The translations under genes and the position numbers were made by a program. The notes under the pieces were generated by a model. It had not been told where the DNA came from. It was given only the letters and a program-made list of their open reading frames with translations, and did no database searches. From Bdellovibrio bacteriovorus (GTDB taxonomy: Bacteria; Bdellovibrionota; Bdellovibrionia; Bdellovibrionales; Bdellovibrionaceae), in assembly GCF_002208115.1 (NCBI RefSeq), contig NZ_CP020946.1, positions 2,108,001 to 2,172,000 on the forward strand: a stretch of DNA of 64,000 nt, in the 5' to 3' direction. Shown one piece after another: positions 42,631 to 53,231 of this stretch (position 1 is the first letter of the stretch; every line of letters starts with the position of its first letter).

Positions 42631-42903
42631 ATGGATTGGAAGATTTTTGCCAGCACCTTTATCACTATATTTTTGGCTGAAATGGGAGACAAGACCCAAT
42701 TTGCCGCGTTGGCTGCATCTTCACAAACAAAGTCGACCATGACAGTGATGCTGGCCGTTGTATTGGCCTTGGGTCTTGCCGGGGCACTGGGAGTGATCTT
42801 TGGAAAGTTCCTGGGGACTATGTTAAGCCCCCAAATCATGAAGTACGTTTCTGGCAGTTTGTTTATTCTGGTCGGTATCTGGGTTCTGGCAGCCAAGTCC
42901 TAG
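42631..42903 (+). CDS. GDT1/UPF0016-family half-size membrane protein
   Basis: It encodes 90 residues from ATG 42631 (ATG 42628 directly before is also open; AAAGGA upstream). It has one copy of the family repeat, with the signature AEMGDKTQFAALAASS (E-x-G-D-K-T) in the first helix, and three membrane segments. Family members (TMEM165, Gdt1, MneA) transport Mn2+ or Ca2+ and normally carry two such repeats in about 190 residues. Here only one is present, so a dimer is needed for a full carrier. The stop overlaps the convergent lipoprotein gene. Confidence 0.85.
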   Translation: MDWKIFASTFITIFLAEMGDKTQFAALAASSQTKSTMTVMLAVVLALGLAGALGVIFGKFLGTMLSPQIMKYVSGSLFILVGIWVLAAKS

Positions 42904-43439
42904 AACAGAGAATAGCCGCAATACTCGGCACGATCCGTGTCGAGTCCCGTCATTGAATTCATAATTCGAAAGCGTGCCGTTTTCCCCACAAGCTCTGGCG
43001 AATTCACCGCCTGAGTGAACTGCAACTGCAAATAACGGCGTCCGTTGTCCTGAATCACAAATCCTTCACCGACACCGTTTAATTTCACGCGCCCACTGTG
43101 GCCGTCGATGCTGAAACGCGACTGCAATCTCGTATCAAAAGCCACATCATCCAAAGTGAATTCACGATAGCGCATATCAAAAGTGTGATTTGAGTGCAGG
43201 TAAAGCTCCTGCTGCGAATGTAGCACCGCAGACGGGTCCGTCCACATTTGGGTGCCCGCGGCCACCAGCACACTGAATGACAAGTCCCCTTGAGCGCAGT
43301 CACCCTTGGTTTGATAAAACATTTCAGATGGAATTTCGTGAAGAATTTCAGACGGTCCAATCAGAGCTTCGACACCGCCACAGGAGGAAAGCATAAGAGC
43401 CATTAACGATACAAAAAGTACAAACTGTGGTTTAGGCAT
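42900..43439 (-). CDS. Hypothetical lipoprotein
   Basis: The 179-residue protein has a lipoprotein signal (LMALMLSSC, Cys20). The mature part is rich in beta strands (FDMRYREFTLDDVAFDTRL, GRVKLNGVGEGFVIQDNGRR). A small lipocalin-like or beta-sandwich shape is possible, but no family is recognised. Two Cys (about positions 48 and 174) could form a disulphide. It is probably in the outer membrane, facing the periplasm. The gene is single and convergent with the GDT1-like gene. Confidence 0.75.
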   Translation of the reverse strand: MPKPQFVLFVSLMALMLSSCGGVEALIGPSEILHEIPSEMFYQTKGDCAQGDLSFSVLVAAGTQMWTDPSAVLHSQQELYLHSNHTFDMRYREFTLDDVAFDTRLQSRFSIDGHSGRVKLNGVGEGFVIQDNGRRYLQLQFTQAVNSPELVGKTARFRIMNSMTGLDTDRAEYCGYSLF

Positions 43440-43510
43440 ACTTGTTTATACGGCCTGCAAAGCCGGCTTGTCACAAATTTGGTGTCAGAATAGGCGGAAG
43501 TCCTGTGGAC

Positions 43511-43548
43511 AAAAAAGAAAACCCCACAAGTGTTAGCTTGCGGGGTTT
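43511..43548 (-). terminator. Rho-independent terminator of hppA
   Basis: On the minus strand AAACCCCGCAAG pairs with CTTGTGGGGTTT (one mismatch) around a 6-base loop and is followed by a T-rich run (TCTTTTTT). It lies about 70 bp after the hppA stop. Confidence 0.8.
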
Positions 43549-43614
43549 ATAAATTTAGAAGCTAGTCCAGCTACGGCGCCCAGAGGGCGCCTGCGCTTCC
43601 TCGGCCGGGGCCGA

Positions 43615-45681
43615 TTAGCCGCCGATAGTAGCGATCAATTGAGCGATCAACAAAGATACGACGGACATAACTTTGATAAGGATCGCAACGCCAGGACCGG
43701 AAGTGTCTTTGAACGGGTCACCGACAGTGTCACCAACAACCGCTGCTTTGTGAGCATCGGAACCTTTTGGATGACCTGGAAGGCCGCCTTTTTCGATGTA
43801 TTTTTTAGCGTTATCCCATGCACCACCCGCGTTCGCCATGAACAGGGACATAGTTGCACCGACAGCCAAACCACCCGCAAGAAGACCTGCAAGAGCTTGA
43901 GGGCCCAAGATGAAGCCCACTGCCACTGGAGCAAGGATCGCGATCATACCTGGCAGGATCATTTCGAACAATGCAGCCTGAGTTGCAATGTCCACGATCT
44001 TAGCTGGTTGTGGTTCCGCTTTACCTTCACGAAGACCTGGGATTTCTTTGAATTGACGAGCGATCTCCTGAACGATTTTCTGAGCCGCTTTACCAACCGC
44101 AGTCATTGTTGTCGCACCCACCAGGAATGGAAGGATAGAGCCCAACAAGATACCGATCAGAACGCCGGAAGAAGTCAGATCCAAAGACATTTTAGCAAGA
44201 CCCGCGCCCTCACGAACGTGGTTTACTTCCATGTTGAATGCAGAGAACAATGCCACAACTGTCAGGATCGCAGAACCGATCGCGAAACCTTTACCGATAG
44301 CTGCAGTTGTATTACCAACAGCATCCAATTCGTCAGTGATCGCACGAACGTCTTTACCCAAGCCGGACATTTCAGAGATACCACCCGCGTTGTCAGCGAT
44401 TGGACCGTAAGCATCCACAGTCATTACAACTGCAGTACCAGCCAACATACCCACTGCCGCCATTGCGATACCGTACAGACCCAAAGCCTGGTCAGCCACG
44501 TAAGCTGCGATAACAACGATCAACATTGGGATTGCTGTGGATTCCATACCCACTGCCAAACCACGGATCACACCAGTGCCCGCACCAGTCAAAGCTGCTT
44601 CCGCAACCAGACGGATCGGACGAGCCGCTGTATAGTACTCAGTGATCAAACCGATCAAAGCACCACCGAACGCACCCGCAGCCAAAGCCACAGTCACACC
44701 CTGGTTGATGCCGAACATCGGAAGGATGATGTAAGCAGCGATCGTCAAAAGAATTGGAGGGAAGATCAAAGCATTACGCAATACAGTTGCAGGCTTGCCG
44801 TTTTTGAACGCGCGAGCAGCAAAGATCACGATGATAGAGATCACCAGACCCAAAGTGGACAACAGGATCGGCAATGCAACACCGGCAATACGCACAGTTT
44901 CAGCATCCGCACCCGTCATCAAAGCAGACAGACCTTCTGCAGGGATTGTCAAAGCAATCGCCATAGCAGAAACGATCGCAGCAACCATGGACTCATAGAT
45001 GTCTGCGCCCATACCAGCAACGTCACCCACGTTGTCACCAACGTTATCGGCGATTACACCAGGATTACGAGGGTCGTCTTCAGGGATGTTCTCTACAACT
45101 TTACCAGCGATGTCGGCACCCACGTCCGCCGCTTTCGTGTAGATACCGCCACCGATACGCGCAAATAGAGCGATAGAGGAAGCACCTACGGCGAAGGAGT
45201 GAAGGATTGTGCCAAGGTGAGCATCACCCTGGAAAGCAACATACAAACCACCAAGACCGATCAAACCAAGACCTGCAACGGAAAGACCCATTACAGCGCC
45301 GCCGTCCAAAGCAACCAGCAAAGCCGCCGCTTTAGAGCCGCCAGCTGCGGCTTGAGAGGTACGAACGTTGGCATAAGTTGCCGCCTTCATACCGAAGAAG
45401 CCCGCAAGCAAAGACAGGAACGCACCCAGGATGAAGGATCCTGCTGCGATACCGCCCAAGGCGAACCAAAGAGCCAAGCCTACGACAATTGCGTAGACGA
45501 AAAGTACCTTGTACTCACGCACAAGGAACGCCATAGAACCTTCGCGCACGTAGGACGCGATACGATTCATTGTCTCATTGCCCGCTGGTTGTGCCTTCAC
45601 GCGAAGGTACAGAGCCAAAGCAACGATCAAACCAACGACCCCTGCAATTGCAGGAGAGATCAGCAAAGATTCACTAAACAT
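43615..45681 (-). CDS. hppA: Membrane-bound ion-pumping pyrophosphatase
   Basis: The 688-residue protein has about 16 membrane helices and the family motifs: [38 protein letters not shown] (binding Mg-pyrophosphate), and near the end [20 protein letters not shown]. It splits pyrophosphate and pumps H+ (or Na+ in some clades). The segment NTTAAIGKG has Ala and Gly at the positions that mark K+-dependent enzymes (K+-independent ones have Lys and Thr), so K+ dependence is likely. CGGAG precedes the ATG. Bdellovibrio growing inside prey could gain energy from pyrophosphate released by prey nucleotide turnover; that is inference. Confidence 0.97.
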   Translation of the reverse strand: MFSESLLISPAIAGVVGLIVALALYLRVKAQPAGNETMNRIASYVREGSMAFLVREYKVLFVYAIVVGLALWFALGGIAAGSFILGAFLSLLAGFFGMKAATYANVRTSQAAAGGSKAAALLVALDGGAVMGLSVAGLGLIGLGGLYVAFQGDAHLGTILHSFAVGASSIALFARIGGGIYTKAADVGADIAGKVVENIPEDDPRNPGVIADNVGDNVGDVAGMGADIYESMVAAIVSAMAIALTIPAEGLSALMTGADAETVRIAGVALPILLSTLGLVISIIVIFAARAFKNGKPATVLRNALIFPPILLTIAAYIILPMFGINQGVTVALAAGAFGGALIGLITEYYTAARPIRLVAEAALTGAGTGVIRGLAVGMESTAIPMLIVVIAAYVADQALGLYGIAMAAVGMLAGTAVVMTVDAYGPIADNAGGISEMSGLGKDVRAITDELDAVGNTTAAIGKGFAIGSAILTVVALFSAFNMEVNHVREGAGLAKMSLDLTSSGVLIGILLGSILPFLVGATTMTAVGKAAQKIVQEIARQFKEIPGLREGKAEPQPAKIVDIATQAALFEMILPGMIAILAPVAVGFILGPQALAGLLAGGLAVGATMSLFMANAGGAWDNAKKYIEKGGLPGHPKGSDAHKAAVVGDTVGDPFKDTSGPGVAILIKVMSVVSLLIAQLIATIGG

Positions 45682-45881
45682 GTTGCACTCCGTTTATGAT
45701 TTCTCGTTTTAATTACGAAGGCTTAGAGTTACCGCGTCTCATTACACCGAGTCAATCTGGTAGGGGGCCGTAGCAGTTGAATTTGCGCCGCATTATGCCC
45801 AACGATTAGGCACAATTCACTTTCGCCGCTCTTTTAACGATGCATTGCTTTCCTAAAAAGCTCAGCGTACCTTCAGGGAAC

Positions 45882-46412
45882 ATGAATGACTTGAGTGACG
45901 AGGATCTATTAATAAAACTTTCCGAGGGCGAACGAAAAGCCCTGGATATCCTCTATCTAAGACATTCTGGGCGCGTCCTCAGTTATGCCCTGAAAAGACG
46001 CCTGTCTCAGGAACGCGCCGAGGACCTGTTGCAAATCGTGTTTTTACAGATTTACCGTAAAAAACACCTGTACGACCCCAAACACTCGGCCCTGGCCTGG
46101 ATCTATGTCATCACCCGAAGTGAGCTAAAAGACTATAGAAATCGCGAAATTAAAGATTTCCTCGAGTGGGACGATTCCCTGTCACAAACCGAAGGGTCCG
46201 CTCCTATCATGGAAGAGAAGGACGAGGCCGAAGCCCTGTTGCAGGACCTCAAGCCCCGGGAGCAGGAAATCCTGCGCCTTCGCTATCTGGACGAGATGGA
46301 ATACAATGAAATCGCGGCCCTGCTGCAGGAGTCCGAAAGCAACATCCGCCAGATTGTTTCGCGCAGTCTGAAATTCTTAAAAGGCCAAAAACCGAAAGGA
46401 GCGTCGAAATGA
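45882..46412 (+). CDS. ECF-type RNA polymerase sigma factor
   Basis: It encodes 176 residues from ATG 45882 (AGGGA upstream; a longer frame from 45840 is less likely). Region 2 (about 20-85) has RAEDLLQIVFLQIYRKKHLY, and region 4 (about 118-172) has LKPREQEILRLRYLDEMEYNEIAALL with a final DNA-contact helix SESNIRQIVSRSLKFL. There is no region 3, as in ECF sigma factors. The gene overlaps the next by ATGA, and that product is a membrane protein, so a sigma/anti-sigma pair is likely. Confidence 0.93.
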   Translation: MNDLSDEDLLIKLSEGERKALDILYLRHSGRVLSYALKRRLSQERAEDLLQIVFLQIYRKKHLYDPKHSALAWIYVITRSELKDYRNREIKDFLEWDDSLSQTEGSAPIMEEKDEAEALLQDLKPREQEILRLRYLDEMEYNEIAALLQESESNIRQIVSRSLKFLKGQKPKGASK

Positions 46413-46930
46413 AAGATATCAAAAAAGACTTCGAATCATTTGCTGAAGACAGCTCCCCGGCTGGCTCCTCTTTTGTCTTGAATAAAATCAACAGCACTCT
46501 GCAAGCCGAACTACCCTCCCCATGGAAAGTGGCCGGCAAACTGGGGATTGCCCACACGGTGGCAACTTCCCTGACGCTAGCTTCCTGTTCGCAGTTTGGT
46601 GTGACGCTGTTTAACACCGGTCATGATCTGATGCATTCGTTTATGAATATCAGCGAAACTTTCTGTCACAGCTTGTGTGGTGCCTACTATCTGGCGGCCA
46701 CTTTCCTGCTGGCGCGAATGATTTTGAACCGTGAAGAGTGGCTGGTGCTTTTGAAAAACCGCACTCTGAGCATTGCCAGTCTGGCTTTGGTATCTTTGGG
46801 AGTGTTCTCGTCTCTTAGCCACGAAGTCACTTGGGAAAGTGCGCTGTTATGGTTCTTTGGCGCCGCCTTGGGGGCCGAACTAATGACCGTACGCAAGCAG
46901 GCACTCAAAAGACTCCTTCACGATATTTAA
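46409..46930 (+). CDS. Membrane protein, candidate anti-sigma factor
   Basis: The 173-residue protein has a soluble N-terminal part of about 40 residues (DIKKDFESFAEDSSPAGSSF) and then about four membrane segments (about 45-65, 92-112, 120-138 and 142-158). Its ATG overlaps the sigma factor stop, so the two are made together. Anti-sigma factors of ECF proteins often have a short cytoplasmic domain followed by membrane helices; no zinc-binding HxxxCxxC motif is seen. The role as anti-sigma is inferred from position and layout. Confidence 0.65.
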   Translation: MKDIKKDFESFAEDSSPAGSSFVLNKINSTLQAELPSPWKVAGKLGIAHTVATSLTLASCSQFGVTLFNTGHDLMHSFMNISETFCHSLCGAYYLAATFLLARMILNREEWLVLLKNRTLSIASLALVSLGVFSSLSHEVTWESALLWFFGAALGAELMTVRKQALKRLLHDI

Positions 46931-47024
46931 TTCAATTAACGAGTCAGGAGCTTATTTTTGCTCCCCCACCTGGGGGAAAAGTGCGTCTCATACCTGAACG
47001 TCATTCTTAAAAATCTGAAATTAC

Positions 47025-47051
47025 TGTAGTTTTCTGTCAAGAAGCCGATAA
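47025..47051 (+). promoter_or_regulatory. Sigma28 (FliA)-type promoter of the fibre gene
   Basis: TGTAGTTT (47025-47032), an 11-base spacer and GCCGATAA (47044-47051) match the FliA consensus TAAAGTTT-N11-GCCGATAA at 14 of 16 positions with exact spacing. Only 7 bases separate it from the fibre ATG, so the transcript would be almost leaderless or the true start is ATG 47077. Confidence 0.7.
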
Positions 47052-47058
47052 GAGAGGC

Positions 47059-50000
47059 ATGAGCAAACGAACGTTAATGGTGCTCTGTTTGACCCTGTTC
47101 ATCTGTACTTTCTGGCTCCAGTTAGGTTATGCAGCACCTTCCAATCTGACTTATCAAGGGCGAATTATTAAAGCCGATGGCACTCCATTGGAGTACGGCA
47201 ACACCAGCTTCTTATTTGAAATCACCAGCCCCAACGGCAACTGTGTGATCTATCGCGAACAACGCGATGGTGTGAGTATGCTGAATTCCAAAGGCGTCTT
47301 TGATGTGCCGATCGGATCTGGCACCAAACTTTTCCCGGCGGATCCTCTGTTCACACTTTTGGATTCTTTCAACAACTCGCTGGTGCACAACTGCTTTGGC
47401 GGCGCCACTTACACGGCGGGCACTGGTGATGTGCGTCTGTTGAAAGTTCAGTTCCACGACGGTTCCGGCTGGAAGGTGATTTCGCCAGCTAATGAGATTC
47501 GCTCTGTTCCCTACTCTGCCTACGCTCTGTCGGCGGAAAAACTGGGAAACAAAGTTGAAGCTGACTTTGTTCTGAAAGCCGCAGTTCCAACCTGTTTGGC
47601 CAATGAGTTCCTTTCCTGGAATGGCACAGCGATGGATTGTGCTCCGGTCAGTGGGGCGGCTGGTGGCACAGTCACGGAAGTGACTTCAAGCAATTCCTAT
47701 ATCACCGTTGCAAACTCCACCTCGACTCCCGCCCTGACTCTGAACGTGGGCTCCGCCGCAGGCACTGTCGCTGCAGGCAATGACCCCCGCTTGTCTGACT
47801 CCCGCACGCCGACGGGTTCTGCAGGAGGAGACCTTGGTGGTTCCTATCCAAGCCCTTCCGTTGTAAAAATTCAGGGCGTGGCTGTTTCAAACACAGCTCC
47901 CACCAGCGGCAAGTTCTTTAAACACGACGGTGCTCAGTGGGTGCCTTCGACTATTGAAATCACCGACGTGAATAATCTGTCGACGAATCTCGCGGGCTAT
48001 CACACGACGGCCGCATTTAATGCGGCGGTGGGAAGTGCTAACTGCGCGGCTTATGAAACTCCGTATTGGAGTTCCGTGTCTGGATCGTTCCAGTGTCAGG
48101 CCATTAACGTTTCAGTCGCAGGCGATGTCAGCGGCAGTATTGGTGCCGTGACTGTCAATAAAATCAAAGGCGTGAACGTGGACACCACCGGACTGACCTC
48201 CGGGCAGGTTCTGAAATATGACGGCACGAAGTGGGCTCCGGCCAACGATAGCAATGCGGGCGGCACAGTCACGAATATCGCCACGGGCACAGGTCTTTCT
48301 GGCGGGCCGATTACTTCCACCGGGACTATTTCCCTGGCGAACACATCGGTTACAGCGGGCTCATACGGTTCCGGCACTCAGGTGCCAAGCTTCACCGTGG
48401 ATGCGCAAGGTCGGTTGACTGCGGCTGGCAACGTTTCCATCCCCACAGCCAGCGGTTCCACAACAGGTCTTTTAACTTCGGCCGACTGGACTAACTTTAA
48501 CAACAAACTCGGCACGGCTTCGACGTTTGCGGGCGATGTCAGCGGCACATCGGCTGCGATGAGTGTTGATAAAATCAAAGGCACGGCCGTCAGTGCCACG
48601 GCGCCGACTTCCGCGCAGATTCTGATTTACAATGGCACTCAGTACAGCCCCTCTTCAGTCAGCGGCGATGCCACGATGTCGACAACCGGCGCGGTGACTT
48701 TGAAAAACACCGGCACGGCGGGAACTTACACGAAAGTCACTACCGATGCTCAGGGCCGCGTGACATCTGGGACGACACTGTCTGCTTCCGATGTTCCAGC
48801 ACTGGATTGGAGCAAAATCACAACCGGCAAACCAACGACTTTGTCGGGTTATGGTATCACCGATTCAATTCAAAATGCCGGTGGCACACCGAGTGTGCAA
48901 TCCGGAACGGTCGCCAGCCGCCCAGCAGCAGCCACGGCAGGACGTCTTTATATTGGCACGGATGACAACTCCCTTTACCGCGACACCGGAAGTGCGTGGG
49001 TCAAAGTCGGCGATGGCGCCGGATCCAATGGTGTGACGAGTGTCACAGCGAGTGCCCCTTTGGCTTCCAGTGGTGGTGCGACTCCGAATATCACGATCAC
49101 TCAGGCCAACACCACTACCAATGGGTATTTAAGTTCGACAGACTGGAACACGTTTAACAACAAACTGGGCACGGCTTCGACGTTCTCTGGTGATGTGAGT
49201 GGAACCTCCAGTACGACCAGTGTTGATAAAATCAAGGGGAAATCCGTCACCCCGGCGGCCTATGCAACAGGCCAAACTTTGCGCTATAACGGTACGGACT
49301 GGGTAAATGCTCTTTTAGGTTTTGCTGATATCAGTGGCACGATTGCCACGTCTCAGTTGCCGGTGGTGCCGGTTTCCAAAGGTGGTACGGGTTTATCTTC
49401 TGGCACGGCCAATGGCGTTTTGTATTTTGATTCCTCCTCGACGATGGCCGCCACAGCGGCTGGAACAGCCAATCAGGTGTTGCGAATTCCTGGAGCTGGT
49501 GGTGCACCTTCATTTGGCGCCATCAATCTGGCTCAGTCTGCGGCGGTGACTGGAACATTGGCCGTGGCAAATGGTGGTACCGGAGTCAGTTCATTGACCG
49601 CCAATCGCCTGCTGGCTAGTGACGGCACCGGAGCCACCGTGACCGCCTTTACGTGCGCTGTAGGGCAACTGGTGACCTTTGATGCTGCGGGAGTGATGGG
49701 CTGCACGAGTTACGCTTCTTCGGGCCTTTTTGCCAATGGCGGGAATAGTTTTGGTGCCGCGGCGACTTTGGGTACTAACGATGCTCAGGCGTTGAATCTT
49801 GAAACCAATAGTACGACGCGTATGACGGTGCTTAGTACAGGGGAAGTGGGTATTGGCACAACCACCCCCACATTCCCATTGGAAGTTCAGGCATCTGCCA
49901 CCACCAGCAAAGGCATCCAGATCAACAATACAAACAACACCGGGGGCGCTTACATCAACGCCAAAGCCGGAACCAACAGCCTCAGCCTCGGCACTTGGGG

Positions 50001-51348
50001 CCAGGGCAGCGGAAGTGCCCTGACTTACATCGAATCGAATTCCAACTGGAATTTCAAAATCAACACTTACTCCAACACCGCCATTACCTTTGCAACCAAC
50101 ACTAATGCTGGATCCAACGAAAGAATGCGCATCGATAACGTCGGGAATGTCGGCATTGGTACGACCTCCCCGTCCTCCCTGTTACATGTGACCACCTCAG
50201 CCGCGTCACCTCCGGCCGTGCTCGTGCGTAACTCTTTGTCTCCGGCTCCGACGGCGACGGTAACTCAGAACTTGCACGCGATTTGGAATACAATCGTGGT
50301 CGGATCTGCACAGCCATTTACCGGAGCGCTTTACGGGGCCGTAAATCGTATCGAAGATTCAGCCGGGCAAACAGGCAACATCAGTAATGCTATTGGCTCG
50401 GTTAACGACGTTCATCACAAATCAGCCTCCACGATGTCCAATGCAACGGGTCTGCAGGCCAATGTGCAAAACACTTCCACCGGTACAGTGACTCTGGCCA
50501 AAGCGGCCTATCTGACGGTTGCCAACACCGGCGGCGGAACTATCGATACGGGTTATGGACTGCATATCGGGTCTATTGCAGGAACCACAAAGTACGGCAT
50601 CTATCAGGATGACACGGCCTCAACGAACGTCTTCACCGGTAATACCGGTATCGGGACCAATTCGCCCAACACCAAACTGCATGTCGAGGGAAATACCTTT
50701 ATCAAAGACAGACTGTACGTTTATAACAACTCGGGCTGGGGGGCTACGACTCCGGGTATTGCGCTGGCGATTGGTGATCAGGACACGGGCTTGGACTGGG
50801 TGTCTGACGGGGTTTTACAGATCTATTCCAACAATGCCGCTCGAATGCATTTTGCCATCAATGGCAACGTGGGGATTGGAACCACGACCCCGGGATACAG
50901 ACTGGATGTGAATGGAACCTTGCGAGGATTTGGGATCACCGACTCTTCAGATATCCGCCTGAAACGTGACATTGCTTCGCTGTCTTCTTCCGAGGCCTTG
51001 CAACGCATTCTGAAGATTCAAGGTGTCAGCTACAACTGGAAAAATCCAGAACATGGCAAGCGCCCGCAACTGGGCTTTATCGCCCAAGAGCTTGAAAAGA
51101 TTTATCCAGAGCTTGTCGAAACCGACCCCCAGGGAATGAAGTCCGTGAATTACTCACACTTGGTGTCCCCGTTGGTGGAAGCTATCAAGGCGCTGTATGA
51201 TGAAGTCAGTGCCTTGAAAGACTCGCTGGCCGACAAAGATCAGCGTATTCTGGCTCTGGAGCAGGACAAAGCCCAAAAAGACAAAGAGCTGGCAGAACTG
51301 AAAGCCAGGATGGATCGGCTGGAAAAAGCTGTGCTTAACAGCAAATAA
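47059..51348 (+). CDS. Giant secreted tail-fibre-like adhesin with S74 intramolecular chaperone
   Basis: The 1429-residue protein has a signal peptide (about 1-26, cleavage near GYA-AP) and an N-terminal domain (about 28-160, [19 protein letters not shown]). A long repetitive shaft follows, with four KIKG-type repeats (DNA 47866, 48160, 48571, 49228) and four GIGTTTP-type repeats typical of phage fibres. The C-terminus has the Peptidase_S74 motif SDIRLKRDI (Ser1297 and the following Lys), and a coiled coil of about 50 residues closes it. In phage endosialidases this domain trimerises the fibre and then cuts itself off. Bdellovibrio is known to use such mosaic adhesive trimers to contact prey. 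The promoter is of sigma28 type. Confidence 0.92.
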   Translation: MSKRTLMVLCLTLFICTFWLQLGYAAPSNLTYQGRIIKADGTPLEYGNTSFLFEITSPNGNCVIYREQRDGVSMLNSKGVFDVPIGSGTKLFPADPLFTLLDSFNNSLVHNCFGGATYTAGTGDVRLLKVQFHDGSGWKVISPANEIRSVPYSAYALSAEKLGNKVEADFVLKAAVPTCLANEFLSWNGTAMDCAPVSGAAGGTVTEVTSSNSYITVANSTSTPALTLNVGSAAGTVAAGNDPRLSDSRTPTGSAGGDLGGSYPSPSVVKIQGVAVSNTAPTSGKFFKHDGAQWVPSTIEITDVNNLSTNLAGYHTTAAFNAAVGSANCAAYETPYWSSVSGSFQCQAINVSVAGDVSGSIGAVTVNKIKGVNVDTTGLTSGQVLKYDGTKWAPANDSNAGGTVTNIATGTGLSGGPITSTGTISLANTSVTAGSYGSGTQVPSFTVDAQGRLTAAGNVSIPTASGSTTGLLTSADWTNFNNKLGTASTFAGDVSGTSAAMSVDKIKGTAVSATAPTSAQILIYNGTQYSPSSVSGDATMSTTGAVTLKNTGTAGTYTKVTTDAQGRVTSGTTLSASDVPALDWSKITTGKPTTLSGYGITDSIQNAGGTPSVQSGTVASRPAAATAGRLYIGTDDNSLYRDTGSAWVKVGDGAGSNGVTSVTASAPLASSGGATPNITITQANTTTNGYLSSTDWNTFNNKLGTASTFSGDVSGTSSTTSVDKIKGKSVTPAAYATGQTLRYNGTDWVNALLGFADISGTIATSQLPVVPVSKGGTGLSSGTANGVLYFDSSSTMAATAAGTANQVLRIPGAGGAPSFGAINLAQSAAVTGTLAVANGGTGVSSLTANRLLASDGTGATVTAFTCAVGQLVTFDAAGVMGCTSYASSGLFANGGNSFGAAATLGTNDAQALNLETNSTTRMTVLSTGEVGIGTTTPTFPLEVQASATTSKGIQINNTNNTGGAYINAKAGTNSLSLGTWGQGSGSALTYIESNSNWNFKINTYSNTAITFATNTNAGSNERMRIDNVGNVGIGTTSPSSLLHVTTSAASPPAVLVRNSLSPAPTATVTQNLHAIWNTIVVGSAQPFTGALYGAVNRIEDSAGQTGNISNAIGSVNDVHHKSASTMSNATGLQANVQNTSTGTVTLAKAAYLTVANTGGGTIDTGYGLHIGSIAGTTKYGIYQDDTASTNVFTGNTGIGTNSPNTKLHVEGNTFIKDRLYVYNNSGWGATTPGIALAIGDQDTGLDWVSDGVLQIYSNNAARMHFAINGNVGIGTTTPGYRLDVNGTLRGFGITDSSDIRLKRDIASLSSSEALQRILKIQGVSYNWKNPEHGKRPQLGFIAQELEKIYPELVETDPQGMKSVNYSHLVSPLVEAIKALYDEVSALKDSLADKDQRILALEQDKAQKDKELAELKARMDRLEKAVLNSK
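48484..48583 (+). repeat. 100-bp imperfect direct repeat in the fibre gene, copy 1
   Basis: It encodes a segment starting [15 protein letters not shown] and ending in DKIKG. A second copy lies 657 bp downstream at 49141-49240 ([15 protein letters not shown]). Both keep the same reading frame (219 codons apart), so recombination between them would delete or add one block of the shaft. Confidence 0.85.
49141..49240 (+). repeat. 100-bp imperfect direct repeat in the fibre gene, copy 2
   Basis: This is the partner of the copy at 48484-48583. It differs mainly at third codon positions, which suggests an old duplication under selection. Confidence 0.85.
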
Positions 51349-51389
51349 AGCTGACGCAGTGGAGACCCGAAAAAGAACCGGGAACCTTT

Positions 51390-52136
51390 TTAGAGTTTCA
51401 GGGTGATTTCCAGAGGGAAGTGATCAGAGCTTACGATGGTGTGGTGAACTTTGGCTTTCACTACATCAAAGCCCCGCACAAAGACATGATCCAGTTTCAG
51501 GATGCGCCCGTCATCTTCCAAATCCAGATGTTCAAGCCCCAGATCCCGGAAAATAGATTTCATGATCATATAGCGTTTGAAGTTCCAGGTGTTGAAATCC
51601 CCTGCCAGGACGACCGGCCCGTCAAAGCGCGCGATCTTTTCGGCGATTTCATACAGCGAAGACGTGAAAGCCTTTAAGGTCACAAAGTTCAGCACATGGG
51701 TGCAGACAAACAGGGCTTTCTTTTCACCGAAACTGTATTCACTGAACAAGGTTAATTTCGGGGTCAGCCAGAACAGCTCGCGGGTTTTTGCCCGGATAAA
51801 ATCGACCGAGTGAGGCGTCAGCCTGGAGCCAATGGCCACCCCCGTGCTGGAAAGGTCTTTTTTATAGTGAAAACTTTGCGCCAGATGCCACTCATAGGCG
51901 GCGAAATCAGATCTCCACATGGCGGGCATGCGCTGATCCAACAAAGCTTCCTGCAGGAAGATGAAATCCTTGTTTTCCCCCAAGCGTTTGAAGTCTTGTT
52001 CAAACAGATGAGCTTTTTGTCCTTTGTAAACGTTCCAGACAAAGATATCAAACTGCGAAGGTGCTTCGGGAAGCTTTGGGGCCTCCCCGATCTTCAGCAG
52101 CACTTTTTCTTTGGCCGGAACGATAAAAGGAACCAT
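51390..52136 (-). CDS. Endonuclease/exonuclease/phosphatase-fold protein
   Basis: The 248-residue protein has the EEP pattern: FDIFVWNVYKG (start of the metal site), FIFLQEALLD (Glu ligand), GPVVLAGDFNTWNFKRY (GDFN), LKLDHVFVRGF (LDH) and VSSDHFPLEI (SDH). Members cut DNA, RNA or phosphate esters such as sphingolipids and inositol phosphates. No signal peptide is visible, so it is cytoplasmic unless exported otherwise. The start is 4 bp after the cysK stop, so both are one operon. Confidence 0.9.
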   Translation of the reverse strand: MVPFIVPAKEKVLLKIGEAPKLPEAPSQFDIFVWNVYKGQKAHLFEQDFKRLGENKDFIFLQEALLDQRMPAMWRSDFAAYEWHLAQSFHYKKDLSSTGVAIGSRLTPHSVDFIRAKTRELFWLTPKLTLFSEYSFGEKKALFVCTHVLNFVTLKAFTSSLYEIAEKIARFDGPVVLAGDFNTWNFKRYMIMKSIFRDLGLEHLDLEDDGRILKLDHVFVRGFDVVKAKVHHTIVSSDHFPLEITLKL

Positions 52137-52139
52137 TTT

Positions 52140-53129
52140 TTACTTCACTTTACTCAGGTAATTTTCATCCACGGTCGCAACTGGAAGACTGAGAGCTTCG
52201 GCTCTTTCCTGTTCTGCCAGCAGGGTCGACAAATAGCGTTCGGTGGTGCTTGGAATGATCACAACGATGTTCTTGCCGCGATTTTCCTCTTTCGCCGCCT
52301 GGCGAAGGCCTGCGCTGATTGCAGCCCCTGACGAGATCCCAACAGGAATCCCCTCTTTTTTGATCACTTCGCGCGCCACTTTCATGGACTCTTCGGACGA
52401 CACTTGCTCAACGCCATCAACGACGGATCTATCCATCACGCTAGGAATAAACCCCGCGCCCAGGCCTTGAATCTTGTGCGGACCTGGTTTGCCCCCGGAA
52501 AGTACGGGACTTTCTGCAGGCTCGACCGCGATGATTTTGATGTTTTTGTTTTTTGCTTTTAGCACCGTCCCCACGCCGGTGATCGTGCCCGAAGTTCCAA
52601 CGCCGCTGATCACCATGTCGACTCTGCCGTCGGTGTCGTTCCAGATTTCAAGAGCGGTGGTTTCTTTGTGAATTGCGGGATTCGCGGGATTGTCAAACTG
52701 ACGAGGCATCCAGGCATTGGGTGTGTTTTCCAGTAGCTCCATGGCTTTGGCGATAGCACCCTTCATACCCAAAGGACCCGGAGTCAGAACGATTTTCGCC
52801 CCCAGCATCAGCAACAGCGTACGACGCTCTTGAGACATGGTTTCTGGCATTGTCAAAGTGATGTCATAGCCTTTGGCGGCTGCCACAAAGGCCAGAGCAA
52901 TCCCGGTATTGCCACTTGTCGGTTCGATTATTTTCATTCCGGGTTTAAGCTGGCCTGAGCGTTCAGCGTCTTCGATCATGGCAAGGCCGATGCGATCTTT
53001 GACGGACCCCAGAGGATTAAAGAACTCAAGCTTCAACAACAGCCTGCCCGGCAAATCCTTGCCGATTCTTTGCATTTCGATTAACGGGGTTTGACCAATG
53101 GTTTTCGTGATATCAGAATATATTCTCAT
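52140..53129 (-). CDS. cysK: Cysteine synthase (O-acetylserine sulfhydrylase)
   Basis: It encodes 329 residues from ATG 53127-53129; frames upstream of this are non-coding. The PLP Lys lies in FNPLGSVKDR, with the substrate loop EPTSGNTGIALAF, the phosphate-binding GVGTSGTITGVG and the C-terminal GISSGAAISAGL. It makes cysteine from O-acetylserine and sulphide. The beta-synthase family also includes cystathionine beta-synthase, but the length and lack of CBS domains favour CysK. Confidence 0.93.
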   Translation of the reverse strand: MRIYSDITKTIGQTPLIEMQRIGKDLPGRLLLKLEFFNPLGSVKDRIGLAMIEDAERSGQLKPGMKIIEPTSGNTGIALAFVAAAKGYDITLTMPETMSQERRTLLLMLGAKIVLTPGPLGMKGAIAKAMELLENTPNAWMPRQFDNPANPAIHKETTALEIWNDTDGRVDMVISGVGTSGTITGVGTVLKAKNKNIKIIAVEPAESPVLSGGKPGPHKIQGLGAGFIPSVMDRSVVDGVEQVSSEESMKVAREVIKKEGIPVGISSGAAISAGLRQAAKEENRGKNIVVIIPSTTERYLSTLLAEQERAEALSLPVATVDENYLSKVK

Positions 53130-53231
53130 AAGATGCCGATCTCCGTTCCTCCATGATACTCCCGTTGCGGGACCGGACAAAGATGAAGTTTATAAAATTT
53201 TGTTTTCATTTCGTTAATAAGGGGAAATCCA

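Noticed and set aside
43639-45168. A 509-codon open frame on the plus strand opposite hppA
   Set aside because: It is antisense to a clear membrane pyrophosphatase, with a composition dominated by Thr, Ser, His, Asp and Arg and no family pattern. It arises from the codon use of hppA.
46965-46980. CCCCC-N3-GGGGG hairpin after the candidate anti-sigma gene, as a terminator
   Set aside because: It is followed by GAAAA on the plus strand and has no T-run in the expected place, so termination is doubtful.
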